64,000 bases of DNA from Flaccisagitta enflata. Lineage: Eukaryota; Chaetognatha; Sagittoidea; Aphragmophora. This document shows positions 50,081 through 61,000 of the stretch, piece by piece. The notes beneath the pieces are model-generated. The model was given only the letters and a program-made list of their open reading frames with translations. It had not been told where the DNA came from and searched no databases. Each line of letters begins with the position of its first letter. Position 1 is the stretch's first letter. The stretch is from NCBI GenBank assembly GCA_965153355.1, contig OZ231126.1, positions 69,626,001 to 69,690,000 on the forward strand, given 5' to 3'. Made by a program: the position numbers and the translations under genes.

Positions 50081-51173
50081 ATGGATAAAGAGGAACCTGT
50101 CAAAGCCGTCGATCCGCCTCAATCTGATTCGACAGCCGGGGATTCAGAGACACAAGGCCCCGATGATCCAGCGTCTAATATCTCTCTCTCTGAACCGGCC
50201 TCGTGTGAACCACAAAAGAGTCACTACCATGCAATCCTGGCTCCAAAATCATTTTCCTCTTGTCCCCCGGAGATTTTAGAAATGTTTCTAGCCTCGGTTC
50301 CGGTGAAAGATCGCTTAAAATGCTCCGGAGTTTGTGTGTCCTGGAATAAAGAGCTGTCGGAGAGGTCATCGTGTTGGCGCGATGTGATTCTTGGGAGGAA
50401 CGCGAATTGCTACGACGCGGACCCGTTGCTTCTTGCGGCCGATTGGCTCCCGCTTCCACACGTAGAGGAGATCAAATTCACACCGGCGGTCCCGCTAGTC
50501 ATGAAAGAAGATTTCAAAAAGTTTACGTATCTTGACCCGGGGGAACCCGAGGAGAACGCTGCAGACTCGATGGAATACCAGATTACAGAGATCCCGTTGT
50601 GGCGACTTCGCGTCATTTTGAATAGCGGCGGAACGATGAGAAAGATTGATCTATCTGCCATGTGGGTTGCAGAAAATAACGCGGCTGCTTTCAGGTGCAG
50701 ATCAACGCTTAACTGGGCTTAATTCAACTGCATGACTTGTTTATTTGGGCGAGCGTCATGAACTGCGATTTATGGAATTTTAAAAATTGTTCGCTCGCTC
50801 AAGGAGTGGTTCAACTTGTATTCTCTACGATTTCTATAGGGCGCTTTGGTCGGAAGGAATGAAAAAGAGTCGGCTTATTGATCTAAGATTACCCATGGGT
50901 TTTCACCTATCCAGCGACTTTTTGAATGAAATTGCGGCCAGATATTCCAAGTTGGAACATATCACATTATCTACGCCTTACCGTAAGATAACCACCGATC
51001 CGTATGCGAATCCTTTTGGCCAGTTTAAGCATCTCACGTCTCTGTCTTTGTGGCGTGGGGTTGCCTCGCATGGTCACATGGCCAGAGATGAGAATCCCGA
51101 ACCAGGTCATCAACCACTTGACGCAGCCCTGAACAGTCTCCAGACGCAGTTAAAGTCGCTTGAGCTAGGGTAG
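50081..51173 (+). CDS. F-box protein with leucine-rich C-terminal region
   Basis: Two exons, 50081-50694 (gtgcag donor) and 50840-51173 (tttctatag acceptor), phase 2; 315 residues. Residues 1 to about 50 are acidic and probably disordered. The F-box lies at about 61-105 (SCPPEILEMFLASVPVKDRL, CSGVCVSWNKELSE, CWRDV), the surface that binds Skp1 in SCF ubiquitin ligases. The second half has irregular leucine-rich elements (LRVILNSGG, KIDLSAMW, LIDLRLP, LEHITLS, LTSLSLWRG, LKSLELG), a likely substrate-recognition region. The specific FBXL/FBXO orthologue is not recognisable. The start lies 30 nt after the second poly(A) signal of the upstream gene and 1 nt after an AG. The region may be C-terminally short. 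Confidence 0.82.
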
Positions 51174-51690
51174 AGACCGAGGTGACCTGGTGTAAATGTC
51201 CGCTCACGATCGTCATTTTTTAACCGTATGTCCACCATAATACCAATCGTCTATGTTTCAAATTTCATGTTGATAGCTTAAACCGTTTAGAAGTTATGAC
51301 AATTTTTCTTATCATAATTAAGCTCTCTGAAGGCGACTCACTTTAATTTGCTCTCTGCTTTGAACTCAACTGCCTTGACAAATTCTTCAGATAACTCTTA
51401 AGTTTTAAACACAAGTTTGAGTTTGAGTTAAGTCGAGAATCGAACGCTGCCTGCTTAAGAACGCGCGCGATCAATTTTCTGTAATTGTAATGATCAACTT
51501 TGAAATTTTATTGTGACCAAACAAATGGGAATTAACGCTTAAGATTTTAGGTGAGAGTACAGAATTTCCCCCTCTTTCCCGTCATGTTAATGAATTATCT
51601 GTTAATCATGAAACAATGCCATGACATAGCAGGAAAAAGAGTAGCCGCAGCGCGGCGCCGTCGATTCATCGGCGGATTCAACACAATTTA
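51174..51690. other. Gene-free sequence after the F-box gene
   Basis: No supported gene. Confidence 0.4.
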
Positions 51691-51717
51691 AGTCGTGCGG
51701 CGGGGGAGGAAGAATAA

Positions 51718-51880
51718 ATCCAAGAGGGACCCAAAGGCAACGAAGACGATAACGATAACGAAGACAATGACTAAGACGATGACGAAGATGACAGAGACGA
51801 TAGAGATGACGAAGACGTTGGAGACGACAATGATTTCAATGATGACAAAGACCACGAAGACGACGAAGACGAAAAAGAAC
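51718..51880. repeat. Degenerate (GACGAA/GACAAT)n array
   Basis: About 160 bp of acga(a/t)gac hexamer-like units. Its open frames (TKTMTKMT) are artefacts. Confidence 0.8.
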
Positions 51881-52000
51881 AAGGCCGGATACACGGATAT
51901 CAGTTACGGACGGGTGGGCAGGGGCGGAAATGCGCGTTTTCGACTCGATGGTTACGGACGGACGGACAAAGCCTCTTATAGAGTTGCGTGTCCGCAACGA
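51881..52000 (-). mobile_element. Family A element, reverse
   Basis: 'acaaggccggatacacggat', 'acggacgggtgggcaggggc', (GGAC)n and 'tagagttgcgtgtccgcaac'. It is followed directly by (AAAAAG)n. Confidence 0.75.
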
Positions 52001-52088
52001 AAAAGAAAAAGAAAAAGAAAAAGAAAAAGAAAAAGAAAAAGAAAAAGAAAAAGAAAAAGAAAAAGAAAAAGAAAAAGAAAAAGAAAAT
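52000..52088. repeat. (AAAAAG)n array at the end of a family A element
   Basis: About 15 hexamer units starting exactly where the A element's 5' end is expected to give 'aaaaa'. Confidence 0.9.
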
Positions 52089-52191
52089 AGGGAATAAGAA
52101 AATTAAGAAGGCAAGCGAAAAAAACCTAATGAAATGAGGAAAAAATAAAAGAGGACGAGAGAGAAAAAGAAATCTGGGGGAAAGAAGAAAA

Positions 52192-52329
52192 AACAAGGCC
52201 GCGTACACAGTAGCATTAGTCGCGGACGGGTGGGCAGGAGCGGAAAACCTCAAAAAACAGTAATGTGATGGACTGATGGACCAATGGACTAATAAGTGGC
52301 TTAAAGAGTTGCGTGTCCGCGACTTTTAA
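52192..52329 (-). mobile_element. Family A element, reverse
   Basis: 'acaaggccgcgtacacagta', 'cgcggacgggtgggcaggag' and 'aagagttgcgtgtccgcgac'. Confidence 0.75.
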
Positions 52330-52619
52330 TGAAGATAGAACACATTGAATTGATGGAAATTTATTTCAATAGATCAGAGAAAAAGTACTTCGCTCTATCG
52401 GCATTTTCGAGTTTACGTCTTTTCTAAAAAAATAAAAAATGTGTGAAGGTGAGGTACACTTTTTTTTTTGAGTATGGACAAAGTTTATAAAGACATGAGG
52501 CTAAATTTTGCTAAAAATTAAGGACATTTTTTAAAAAAAGCCCAGCCTCAAATTTGTAAAAAAAATTGAATGATTTAGTTATCACACAAAATCTTTGATA
52601 AAATAACCTTGTCCATAGA

Positions 52620-52805
52620 AAATGACAATTATTTTCCGTAATATTTGTATTTTTTAATTATGAACAAATTCAAAATAGTTATTGTCATATTGAACTTGTA
52701 CTTACTCATACTGTACCTCCACTTATACAATGAGTATAACATAATTTTAAAAAATTAAAGAAAAAAAACTAATGACACACTAAAAATGTTTAAGCTTGAT
52801 CTTTG
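52620..52805. repeat. Dispersed repeat H, copy 1
   Basis: Contains 'attatgaacaaattcaaaat', 'actgtacctccacttataca', 'atgagtata' and 'aatgacacactaaaaatg'. The same blocks recur at 56,993-57,200, largely in reverse orientation. Confidence 0.75.
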
Positions 52806-52872
52806 CAAGCATTTTAGGATATGATGGACATCCCAGTCTCAAAAAAAAATCTACTGGTCCTTATTTAAAACA

Positions 52873-53378
52873 AGTCATCCAAGGATCGCACATGGTCAGC
52901 GGTACCCAATGCCCTGCTTGGAGTGATTAGTTGAAGAAGTGAGTGAGAGCAGGGCAGCGGCCCCAAAGGGCCGATGTCCTGTAGGACACAGGTGAATTTC
53001 CATACGTCCTGAGAGGGCATATATGAGGCCTTAGTAACAATTTTCCATGATATTCAATGGGAATTTTGCATTTTTTTTTTTCAATTTTTTGTCAATTTGC
53101 TATGTTATTTAATAGGAGTTTTACATTTTTTATCAATTTTTTCATGTTATTCAATGGGAAACATGCATTTTTTGCTTTTTTGTAAATTTTCTATGTTATT
53201 CAATGGGAAGTTTGCATTTTGACAATTTTCCATGCTATCCAATGGGAATTTTAGGCTTGAGAAGCTTGGGGGGGGGGATGGACGGACATACGGACGTACG
53301 GATGTACGGACGGACGTATAGAAATTCACCCCTGTGTCCTACAGGACATCGGCCCTTTGGGGCCGCTGCCCAAAAAGA
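52873..53378 (+). mobile_element. Family D element 5, with a different core repeat
   Basis: 'aaggatcgcacatggtcagc', 'ggtacccaatgccctgcttg', GCAGGGC stem, 'agcggccccaaagggccgat' and 'gtcctgtaggacacaggtga'. The core is five AT-rich units around 'atgttattcaatgggaa(t)tt'. Then (GGAC)n and the inverted module 'cacccctgtgtcctacagga', ending 'gggccgctgcccaaaaa'. The terminal modules are conserved while the core is unrelated to the other copies' 20-mers. Confidence 0.8.
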
Positions 53379-53411
53379 GTGTTTGTCCCCGCTCACTGTA
53401 CTTAGCTTTGC

Positions 53412-53948
53412 CGGCTGTAACAGTCGGGTGTGTCGATATGCAAAAGGATCTTCGATCAGATCATCATTATCATCAGGGAGTGTTAGAACATTAATTCTAA
53501 GACACTAACTGTTTTTCTTTATTCAAATTTTATTCATCTTCCGTTTTTTTCCAAATCCCTAATTAGCCCCTAATTTGTACATTGTAATGCAGCTGGTTTT
53601 GCACCTGAATTATTGATAAGGAAAAAAATCAAAACCCATTGGTTTTCTTACACCTAACATTGTGAAAAATTAGTGAAAATCATCTGCTTTTCTACAAGAA
53701 GACTTAGTAATAGAAAAAATATAATTTTCTGAATGATATATCAGTCTCATTTTCAACAAAACTGGGTACAGTCGCTAAAAGTATATATATATTTGATAAT
53801 TTTTACATGCGCTAAAAAAACGGAAAATGACTGAAATTGAAAAAAAATAAAAAAGGTAACTGTCTTGTAATTAGTGACTTCATACTCCCTGATGATGATG
53901 AGCTGATCAAAAGACCTTTTGCATATTGACACACCCGACTGTAACAGT
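53412..53948. repeat. Foldback palindrome, ~537 bp, starting near the D element
   Basis: Left arm 'cggctgtaacagtcgggtgt' and 'atcatcattatcatcaggga'; right arm 'actccctgatgatgatgagc' and 'cacccgactgtaacag'. The ends resemble the GGCTGTAA motifs at 63.7 kb. Confidence 0.8.
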
Positions 53949-54450
53949 AATTCAGAACTAGCATTGCACGTCTGAGAAAAATGTTTTATTTGTAAACAAT
54001 TAGTAAACAATTCGTAAACAAATGGAGGCTAAGTTATCACAAACTTATCAAAGCAAACATCAAGTAATGATTCTAAGAATGTAATATACCTGAGAAAACT
54101 TCTACAATTGTCCAGCTCATACAGTAACCGTAGAATTATCAAATTAAAGCAATGAAATTTATATTGGTTTTTAATCTATTGGTTTTTAATCTAGGAAAAG
54201 AGAGAAAAAGATAATGGTTAGTAAATGTTTTATTCTGTAGCTTTAACGCAAAAAAGGGAAAAAAAATATAATTTACGTGTGTATAGGTCTTAACCATCGT
54301 ACATACACTCTAAAGAAAGAAAAAAGTATGTTTCAACTAAGCATATTTGCTAATATGCTGCTTCGAGAATTGAAAACAATTCGAACGCGCGGTGAGTAAA
54401 GGAAAGAGTCACTTGGGTAATAGGACAAAGAGGGCTAATGTACGCACTCT
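53949..54450. other. Gene-free sequence
   Basis: AT-rich, with one short tandem 'attggtttttaatct' duplication at about 54,162-54,195. Confidence 0.4.
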
Positions 54451-54452
54451 CA

Positions 54453-54482
54453 AACAAGGCCGGATACATGGCCAAGACGAAA
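54453..54482 (-). mobile_element. Family A end fragment
   Basis: 'aacaaggccggatacatggc', only the terminal 25-30 bp of family A in reverse orientation. Confidence 0.5.
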
Positions 54483-54499
54483 AAGCCATGTTACAATTC

Positions 54500-54725
54500 T
54501 TAGCCCTATCCCTAGCTCCATCAGACCTATCCCTAGCTCCATCAGACCTATCCCTAGCTCCATCAGACCTATCGATGCTCCATCAGACCTATCCCGAGCT
54601 CTATCAGACCTATTTCGAGCTCTATCAGACCTATCCCAAGCTCTATCAGACCTATTCCGAGCTCTATCAGACCTATCCCGAGCTCTATCAGACCTATCCC
54701 CACACCTATCCGACCGTTGGATAGG
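54500..54725. repeat. ~21-bp minisatellite (CAGACCTATCCCTAGCTCCAT)
   Basis: About ten units, in two subtypes: 'ctagctccat' first, then 'cgagctctat'. A few inverted fragments follow to about 54,810. Confidence 0.9.
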
Positions 54726-54924
54726 TGTGCCTTTTAGGTGTGGGAATAGGTCTGACCTATCACCAGACTATGCGACCTATCACCAGAGATCCGACCTATC
54801 CCTAGCTCGATCAGACTTAACCGTAGCTGATTATTTTTGTGAATGAAATGACGAGTATCATCGATGATGAATGAAATGAGTTTTCAATTGATTTCAAACA
54901 TTTTCAGCGATTTTTCATTCGAGC

Positions 54925-55095
54925 GTGACCGACGGATGGACGGACAGACAGAGCTATGGCGCATCTGGGAATCATCCTAGCATATTTCTGAATCATTTCC
55001 AGTGATTTTTGCTCCTTTTTGAGATTTTCAAATCAAGCATGACCGACCGACCGACAGACAGAGCTAGTTATAGAGGTGCTATGGCGCACCTGAAA
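54925..55095 (-). mobile_element. Subtype C elements (two adjacent, reverse)
   Basis: Two stretches of (GACC/GGAC)n followed by 'cagagctatggcgcatctgg' and 'gaggtgctatggcgcacctg', i.e. the GGTGCG/CGCACC end in reverse. Confidence 0.5.
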
Positions 55096-55529
55096 ATGGT
55101 TCTCAGTGTGATATTTTGAACCCAGTCAACTTTTTTTTGTTTCTATCATCATTTTTACATTACTTAGTTAATTCAAGGTGACATACAGCAATTCATGTGG
55201 TTTTATAACCATTTTAAATCGTTTTAAACTTGAAATGCAAACAATATGGAAAAAATAAAATATCGACATAGCCTAAAAATTGTGGCTCTGACTCATCACT
55301 GGAAGAAATGATCTATGTGATCTCTTGGTACCTTCAACTTTAAGTAGTTAGTAACTCTAAGGTCAATGCATGAAGATTTCTTGAAAGAACTTGTTTGTTT
55401 ACAAACTCAAATTACGTAAATAATCAACTTTTTTTAAAAACACGGGGCTAATCAGGACGCTATGTTAAGCTATGCTAAGGGTCATATGATCAATAATTTT
55501 TCATGCAATACTGTTGAAAGAGTATTTAA
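55096..55529. other. Gene-free sequence
   Basis: Nothing recognisable. Confidence 0.4.
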
Positions 55530-55537
55530 AGACAATA

Positions 55538-55872
55538 CAGGCCTGTATATTGTTCCGTATTCCCCCCCCCCCCCCCCGTGGAGGGGGGAAAATAATCAAT
55601 GGGTTTGGAGAAAGGGAAGGAAAAGGAAGGAGGAAAAAAAGAGAGAAAAAAAGAACACTTGGGGAAAATATAACACTTAGCAGTAAAAAATCATAAAAGA
55701 TGAGAAGTTAAACATAATTTAACACTAATTAAACCTCAAACTCCCAGTTTTAGTGGTTTATGGGGAAGAAAAACATTGATTTGGTAATGCGACACAATGC
55801 GTCACGGGAAGAAAATCAAAGGCAGGGGGGAAGGAAAAATAATCAAAGGTTATGGAATTATATACACCCCTG
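55538..55872. mobile_element. Family F: hAT-like MITE, second copy
   Basis: Ends CAGGCCTGTATATT and 'atatacacccctg' as in the 9.07-kb copy. Flanking 8-mers are AGACAATA (55530-55537) and GGACAATA (55873-55880), a target duplication with one mismatch. Shares 'ggggaaaatataac', 'cataatttaacact' and 'ggggaagaaaa' with the first copy. Confidence 0.85.
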
Positions 55873-55880
55873 GGACAATA

Positions 55881-56150
55881 TTACCAGAATTGCAACAATG
55901 GTCATACCGGGTTCAGATATTTTCAATATTTATATGTTCTGTCCCTATTAGCCCCGCTTTTTTGTGTTTTTGGGGCTAATAGGGACAAAATAAACAAATA
56001 CTGAAAAATCGGAACCCGATATGATTATTATTGCAATTTTGGTACTATTGTCCCTAAATGAACTTTTAACAGCATTCCATAAAAAAGTCATGAATCATAT
56101 GACCTTTGTGCGAAGTATACAAGTAACTAAAGGAGAATATCTGTCCCTAA
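55881..56150. other. Gene-free; short inverted repeat
   Basis: 'tctgtccctattagccccgc' and 'gcggggctaatagggacaaa'-type sequence ('tttggggctaatagggacaa') form a hairpin around 55,960; nothing coding. Confidence 0.5.
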
Positions 56151-56159
56151 ACGATGGCG

Positions 56160-56330
56160 CCCATGAAAGAGACGACGCCGACGATCGTATTCTTAGCGTA
56201 GACAACGGCGCCCGTGGTGTAGACATCGGCGCCATCTTCTTGTGCGACATCTGCGCCATTCACACCACGGGCTCCGATGTCTACGCCACGGGCGCCGTTG
56301 ACTACGCCAAGAATACGATCGCGTCCAAGG
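56160..56330. repeat. GC-rich inverted repeat, ~160 bp
   Basis: Left arm 'cgatcgtattcttagcgtag' and 'acaacggcgcccgtggtgta'; right arm 'ctacgccacgggcgccgttg' and 'ctacgccaagaatacgatcg'. Centre near 56,246. Much more GC-rich than its surroundings. Confidence 0.85.
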
Positions 56331-56400
56331 CGTAAATGGCGGAGACAACGGACCCATCGCGCCCGTAGAAGCGGCGTCGTGAACGTCCATAGCAGAGGCA

Positions 56401-56751
56401 TCAATCACAATGACGTCGGAATGATGAGAGTAGAGATTTCGGCTCTTTCTTCTTCATTTTCTTGCGCTGAAACTCGAAATGATGCGGAGGATGATTAAGA
56501 GAATTTCTTTTCTTTCTCTTTTTCGTTTTTGGATTGCTCTTTCGACCGAAATATTGGTGACTCTTTCCAAAGTCTTTCTCCGACTCCTCCCCTTCCTCTT
56601 CCTCGATCATCAAAGACTGGAGAGACTGAATGCGGGGTTGAATGATGCTGAGGGAAGAATGACGATCACCAACACGATGAAAAGAGGCGAATGCCGATGA
56701 TCTCCGATTGCTTCCCTCTTCTTCTTCTTTCTCCTCCTCTTCTTCGAACAT
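56401..56751 (-). CDS. Possible acidic/basic low-complexity exon, unrecognised
   Basis: A 116-codon minus-strand frame beginning MFEEEEEKEEEEGSNRRS, then an ordinary-looking middle (FASFHRVGDRHSSLSIIQP, QSLQSLMIEEEEG) and a Lys-rich end. The compositional bias and lack of a domain make this weak. It is listed because the middle is not simple repeat and it is the only such minus-strand frame in this half. Confidence 0.2.
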   Translation of the reverse strand: MFEEEEEKEEEEGSNRRSSAFASFHRVGDRHSSLSIIQPRIQSLQSLMIEEEEGEESEKDFGKSHQYFGRKSNPKTKKRKKRNSLNHPPHHFEFQRKKMKKKEPKSLLSSFRRHCD

Positions 56752-56802
56752 CGACTTTTGGGGCTGAATGGATTGGAAAGAATGACAAAGGACCAGTAGA
56801 TC

Positions 56803-56991
56803 TTTAGTCGCGTGCTAAGCGACTCTACACCCCGCTATGTCGGTCGGTCGGTTGGTTGGTTGGTGGGTCCCCTTTTTACTTTTTTGGCGTTTTTGACCTT
56901 CTTAAGCATACGGCTCCTGCCCAGATGCCCTAATGACTTTCTCCAGCACTGCTCCTGCCCACCCGCACGCCGTGTATCCGGCCTTGTTTTT
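56803..56991 (+). mobile_element. Family A element, intact
   Basis: TTTAGTCGCGTGCTAAGCGACTCTACACC, (GGTC/GGTT)n, 'tggcgtttttgaccttctta', 'ctgcccacccgcacgccgtg' and TATCCGGCCTTGTTTTT. It serves as the intact reference for the interrupted copy at 61.3-62.0 kb. Confidence 0.8.
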
Positions 56992-56992
56992 G

Positions 56993-57200
56993 AGTCAAGC
57001 TTAAACGTTTTTAGTGTGTCATTAATTCTTTTCTTTAATTTTTTAAAATTATGTTATACTCATTGTATAAGTGTATATGTGGAGGTACAGTGTGAGTAAA
57101 TACAAGTTAAATATGACAGTAACTATCGAGGTGACAATGACAATTCTTTTCAGCTATATTTGTATTTTTTTATTATGAACAAATTCAAAATAGATACTGT
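56993..57200. repeat. Dispersed repeat H, copy 2
   Basis: 'aagcttaaacgtttttagtg', 'ttatactcattgtataagtg' and 'attatgaacaaattcaaaat'. Part is the reverse complement of copy 1 and part is in direct orientation, so copy 2 has an internal inversion relative to copy 1. Confidence 0.7.
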
Positions 57201-57220
57201 CGAGGTGTCACTCACACACT

Positions 57221-57223
57221 CAC

Positions 57224-57286
<63 letters not shown>

Positions 57287-57302
57287 TTCACACACACACT
57301 CA
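57221..57302. repeat. (CA)n microsatellite
   Basis: About 30 CA units to 57,282, a short break, then a few more. Confidence 0.95.
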
Positions 57303-57493
57303 CCCTGCTGTAATTGTATCTTTGATTCCATCGAGCAAACGGTCATTGTCTTGTTTGAAATGGGTAATCTTGTGTGTGCGCCGGTTGTCCCATTTGAAAC
57401 AAAAACGCGATTTGGAAGGCCGACGCAAGGAAACACCACATGGCTGCAATCAAAATAAATACTGGATTTATTTAAGAACGAGGTCAGATACAG

Positions 57494-58037
57494 CAGATGT
57501 CGTCTGGACTTGGAAATACGGGGGGATTCATTACAGGAAAACAAATAAAGTTAAGAGAGTGATATTTGGTATATAAACTAATAAAAGGATGCTTTATTGC
57601 CCATGGGTGTTGGTTGCCATGGAAACACATTTCCATGTATTTACGTTGAAGTATCAATTTTTTAAGAAATTTTATAAGGGAGCATTGTTTAAAATAAAAT
57701 TTATTACAATTTTCCCACAGTATGTTCTGTAAAAATATCGCTGGTTTGGCAGTTGCTAAGGAGCATCACAGGGCTGTCACACATGGTTACGCTCCCTAGC
57801 AACGGCTAAACGAGCAAAATTCTAACAGAACATACTGTGGGAAAATTGTGGTAAATTTTAATTTAAACAATGTTCCTTAAAAAAATTTCTTAAAATATTG
57901 ATACTTTAGTGTGAATACATGAAAATTTGTTTCCATAGCAACCAACACCCATGGGCAACAAAGCATCCTTTTATAAATCTAAATTTGTCTTCTTGTAATG
58001 AATTCTCCCGTATTTCCAAGTCTAGACGACATCTACT
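57494..58037. repeat. Foldback palindrome, ~544 bp
   Basis: Left arm 'cagatgtcgtctggacttgg', 'tattgcccatgggtgttggt' and 'cacagtatgttctgt'; right arm carries the complements ('accaacacccatgggcaaca', 'ccaagtctagacgacatctg'-like). Centre near 57,770. The inner 380 bp is more similar between arms than the outer flanks. Confidence 0.9.
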
Positions 58038-58136
58038 GTACATGGTTCCAAAGTTGCGTGCGGTGGGCAAGCGCAGTATTTTAGGTCACTGTTGCATATT
58101 GGCAGGGGCAGTGAGGCCAAGGACCGCAAAAAGAAA

Positions 58137-58182
58137 TAGTCGCAAAAGCGTTACATGGTCAGCGGTACCCGATGCCCCCATA
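58137..58182 (+). mobile_element. Family D end fragment
   Basis: 'gtcgcaaaagcgttacatgg' and 'tcagcggtacccgatgcccc' match the end of D copies 2 and 6. The GCAGGGC stem and inverted modules are missing; a satellite begins at once. Confidence 0.65.
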
Positions 58183-59335
58183 ACCACATATAACACCTAA
58201 AACACCATCACCGTGGACAAACCTACCCTCTGATGCAGACCAGAGACCAACCAACCACCCCTGCAACACCCTATAACTTTCCCTACGCTTACACCATCAC
58301 CGTGGACCAAACCTACCCTCGATGCAGACCAGAGACCAACCAACTTCACCCCACTGTACCTATAACACCTAAACACCAAATAAGCCAGACCAAACCTACC
58401 CACGATGCAGACCAGAGACCAATATATGTACCTATAACACCTAAAACACTATCAGCGTAGACCAAGCCTACCCTCGATCCAGACCAGAGACCAACCAACC
58501 ACACCATAACCACCTATAACACCTAAAACACCAGCAACAACAGTTCAAGCCTACCCTATTTGATGAACCAGGAACCAGCAACCACCCATAACCACCTATA
58601 ACACCTAAACACCATCACAGTAGACCAACCAACCTCAGTACAGACCAGAGACCAGTATACCCCATATGCCTATAGCACACAAAACACCATGCCGTGGATC
58701 AAACCTACCCTGCGTGCAGACCAGAGACCAACCAACGCCACCATAACCACCTGGCACCTAAAACACTGCGCATCACAGTGGACGGGCCTGCCTCGATGCA
58801 GACCAGAATACAGCCAACCACCCCACTGCTCACCTATGCTAACTTCTGTCACCGTGGGCCAAATACTGCCTCGATGCTGGGCCAGAAGATATTGTACCAT
58901 AACCTATAACACCTAAAACTACCATCCACCGTAGATAAACCTACCTCGATGCAGACCAGAGACCAACCAGCACCCCCATAACTTACCTATAACATATAAA
59001 ACACCATCACCGTGAACCCAGGCCTACCTCGTGCAGACCAGAGACCAACCAACCACCCCATAACCACATAACACCTAAAAACACTATCACTGTAGACCAA
59101 AACCAACCTCGATGCAGACCAGAGACCAACCTTCACCCCACAACCACTATAACACCTACTTACCATCGTGGATCAAACTACCTCGATCAGACCAGAGACC
59201 AACCAACCACACCATAACCACCTATAACACCTAAAACACCATCACCGTGGACCAAACCTACCCTCGATGCAGACCAGAGACCAACCAACCACCCCATAAC
59301 CACCTATAACACCTAAAACACCACGAGACGGACAA
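58180..59335. repeat. ~78-bp satellite-like tandem repeat, ~14 copies
   Basis: Unit: 'ccataaccacctataacacc', 'taaaacaccatcaccgtgga', 'ccaaacctaccctcgatgca' and 'gaccagagaccaaccaacca'. Copies differ by many small indels, so frames are broken and no gene is likely. The scatter of single-base deletions could also be residual long-read assembly error. Confidence 0.9.
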
Positions 59336-59384
59336 ACCATGAATGACAACAAGTCGCATGTTTTCTGAAGTAAAGTTACAGGAT

Positions 59385-59705
59385 TTTGGATCTAAGCGAA
59401 TCGAACAATTTCTTATTGATTGCACCCTACTAAAAACCATTTTTCAAAGAAATATTTTGTGATTTTTTTTATAAATCCCCGATGGGCGACACAAAATTTT
59501 TTTGTTTTTTGAAAAAAGGTGAAAATACAAGATTTTGGATCGAGGCGAATCAGATAATGTCCTATTGATTGCATCCTACTTTTAAACACCATTTTTTAGA
59601 AAAATCTTTTCTGTTTTTTTTTAAGTCCCCAAAGCGCGACACAAAATTTTTTTAAGTTTCTTTTTTCAAAAAAAAGTGAAAAAGCAAGATTTTGGATCTA
59701 GGTTA
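59385..59705. repeat. ~150-bp tandem repeat, two full copies plus a partial
   Basis: 'gattttggatc(t/g)a(a/g)gcgaat', 'ttattgattgca(c/t)cctact' and 'cgacacaaaatttttttg' recur at about 59,391, 59,532 and 59,689. Confidence 0.8.
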
Positions 59706-59817
59706 AAGGAAGGCTCAGATACGGCGCTGAGCATGAGCATGAGCGTGAGTATGAGAGTGAGCATTACGCTGAGGAGAACACACTTTTTTTCATGCAGGGA
59801 CCCAGAGAAGGGCTCAG

Positions 59818-60287
59818 ATTTTTTTATTTTGATGTAATTAATGTATTCTAAAAATTCTAGGATCATGGCCATTCTTAACTCATATATCGCACCTGAAAAA
59901 TGGACATCATCAAGGGGGCACTTAAAATCATTTTCCTTGATGCTTGATTCAGATTCCAAAATTTATGTAGATACTATATTTTTTCAAAATTTTGTTTTTA
60001 AGCTGAAAAAATCAAAAACATCCAAAATACAGTTTTTTAAAAACAAGAGTCTTTTTAAAGGTTTTTTGCATTTTTTCAGCCTAAAAACAAAATTTGAAAA
60101 AAGAAAATATAGTATCGGACATAATTTTTTACAAGGAATCTGAATCTGGCATCAGTTTTGAGGAAAAATGATTTTGAAATTTTGGCCCTCTTAAGGATAA
60201 GCCATTTTTCAAGTGCAATATGATGAATGTTTAAGAACATCTATGGTCCTGAAATTTTTAGATTACATCAGTTGCATCAAAATAAAA
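59818..60287. repeat. Foldback palindrome, ~470 bp
   Basis: Left arm 'ttttgatgtaattaatgt', 'gattcagattccaaaattta' and 'gatactatattttttcaaaa'; right arm carries the complements, ending 'catcaaaataaaatag'. Arms about 230 bp, centre near 60,052. The 100-codon frame inside (MYSKNSRIMAIL) crosses the dyad and is not supported. Confidence 0.88.
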
Positions 60288-61000
60288 TAGTCGCAAAAGC
60301 GTTAGATGGTCAGCGGTACCCGTTGCCCCTATGTGAGTATATGTGGATGTGTGATGGTGAGAGGGGCAGCGGCCCCGAAGGGGCCGATGACCTATGCTTA
60401 GTAAGTTTTGAGCGTTGAGGCTGTAATATGAGCCTTAAAGCTGTGGTTTGAGCCTTTGAACTTCCAAGCTGTTATCTTAGACCTCAAGGCTGAGACTGGC
60501 ATTTGATTGTCAAGGCTGGGATGTGAGCCGAGGCTAGAAATTAGGCCTCAAAGCTAGGATTTGGGCCTTGAGGTTAGAATTTGGGCCTTGAGGCTGGAAT
60601 TTGGGCCTCGAGGCTAGAAATTAGGCCTCAAGGCTAGGATTTGGGCCTTGAGGCTAATATTTGGGCCTTGAGGCTAGAATTTGGGTCTCCGGGCTAGAAT
60701 TTGGGCCTTGAGGCTAGAATTTGGGCCTCAAGGCTAGAATTTGGGCCCTGAGACTAGAATTTGGGCCTTGAGGCTAGAATTTGGGCCTCGAGGCTAGAAA
60801 TTAGGCCTCAAGGCTAAAATCTTGGTCTAAAGGCTAGAATTTGGGCCTCGAAGCTAGAATTTGGGCCTCGAGGTTAGAATATGAGCTTCAAGGGGGGGTG
60901 GACGGAGAAGAAGGAGGAGAAGGAGAAGGAGGAGAAGAAATTTCCCCTATGTGTGAAAGCATAGGTCATCGGCCCCTTCGGGGCCGCTGCCCAAAAAACT
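60288..61000 (+). mobile_element. Family D element 6
   Basis: 'tagtcgcaaaagcgttagat', 'ggtcagcggtacccgttgcc', 'gaggggcagcggccccgaag' and 'gccgatgacctatgctta'. The core is about 20 units of a 20-mer 'ttgaggctagaatttgggcc'. The inverted module is 'agcataggtcatcggcccct', ending 'gggccgctgcccaaaaaa'. Closest to copy 2 in its modules. Confidence 0.85.

Noticed and set aside
60305-60330. Pol III A box (TGGTCAGCGG) making family D a tRNA-derived SINE
   Set aside because: No B box (GGTTCGANNCC) is found downstream in any copy, so this is kept only as a remark.
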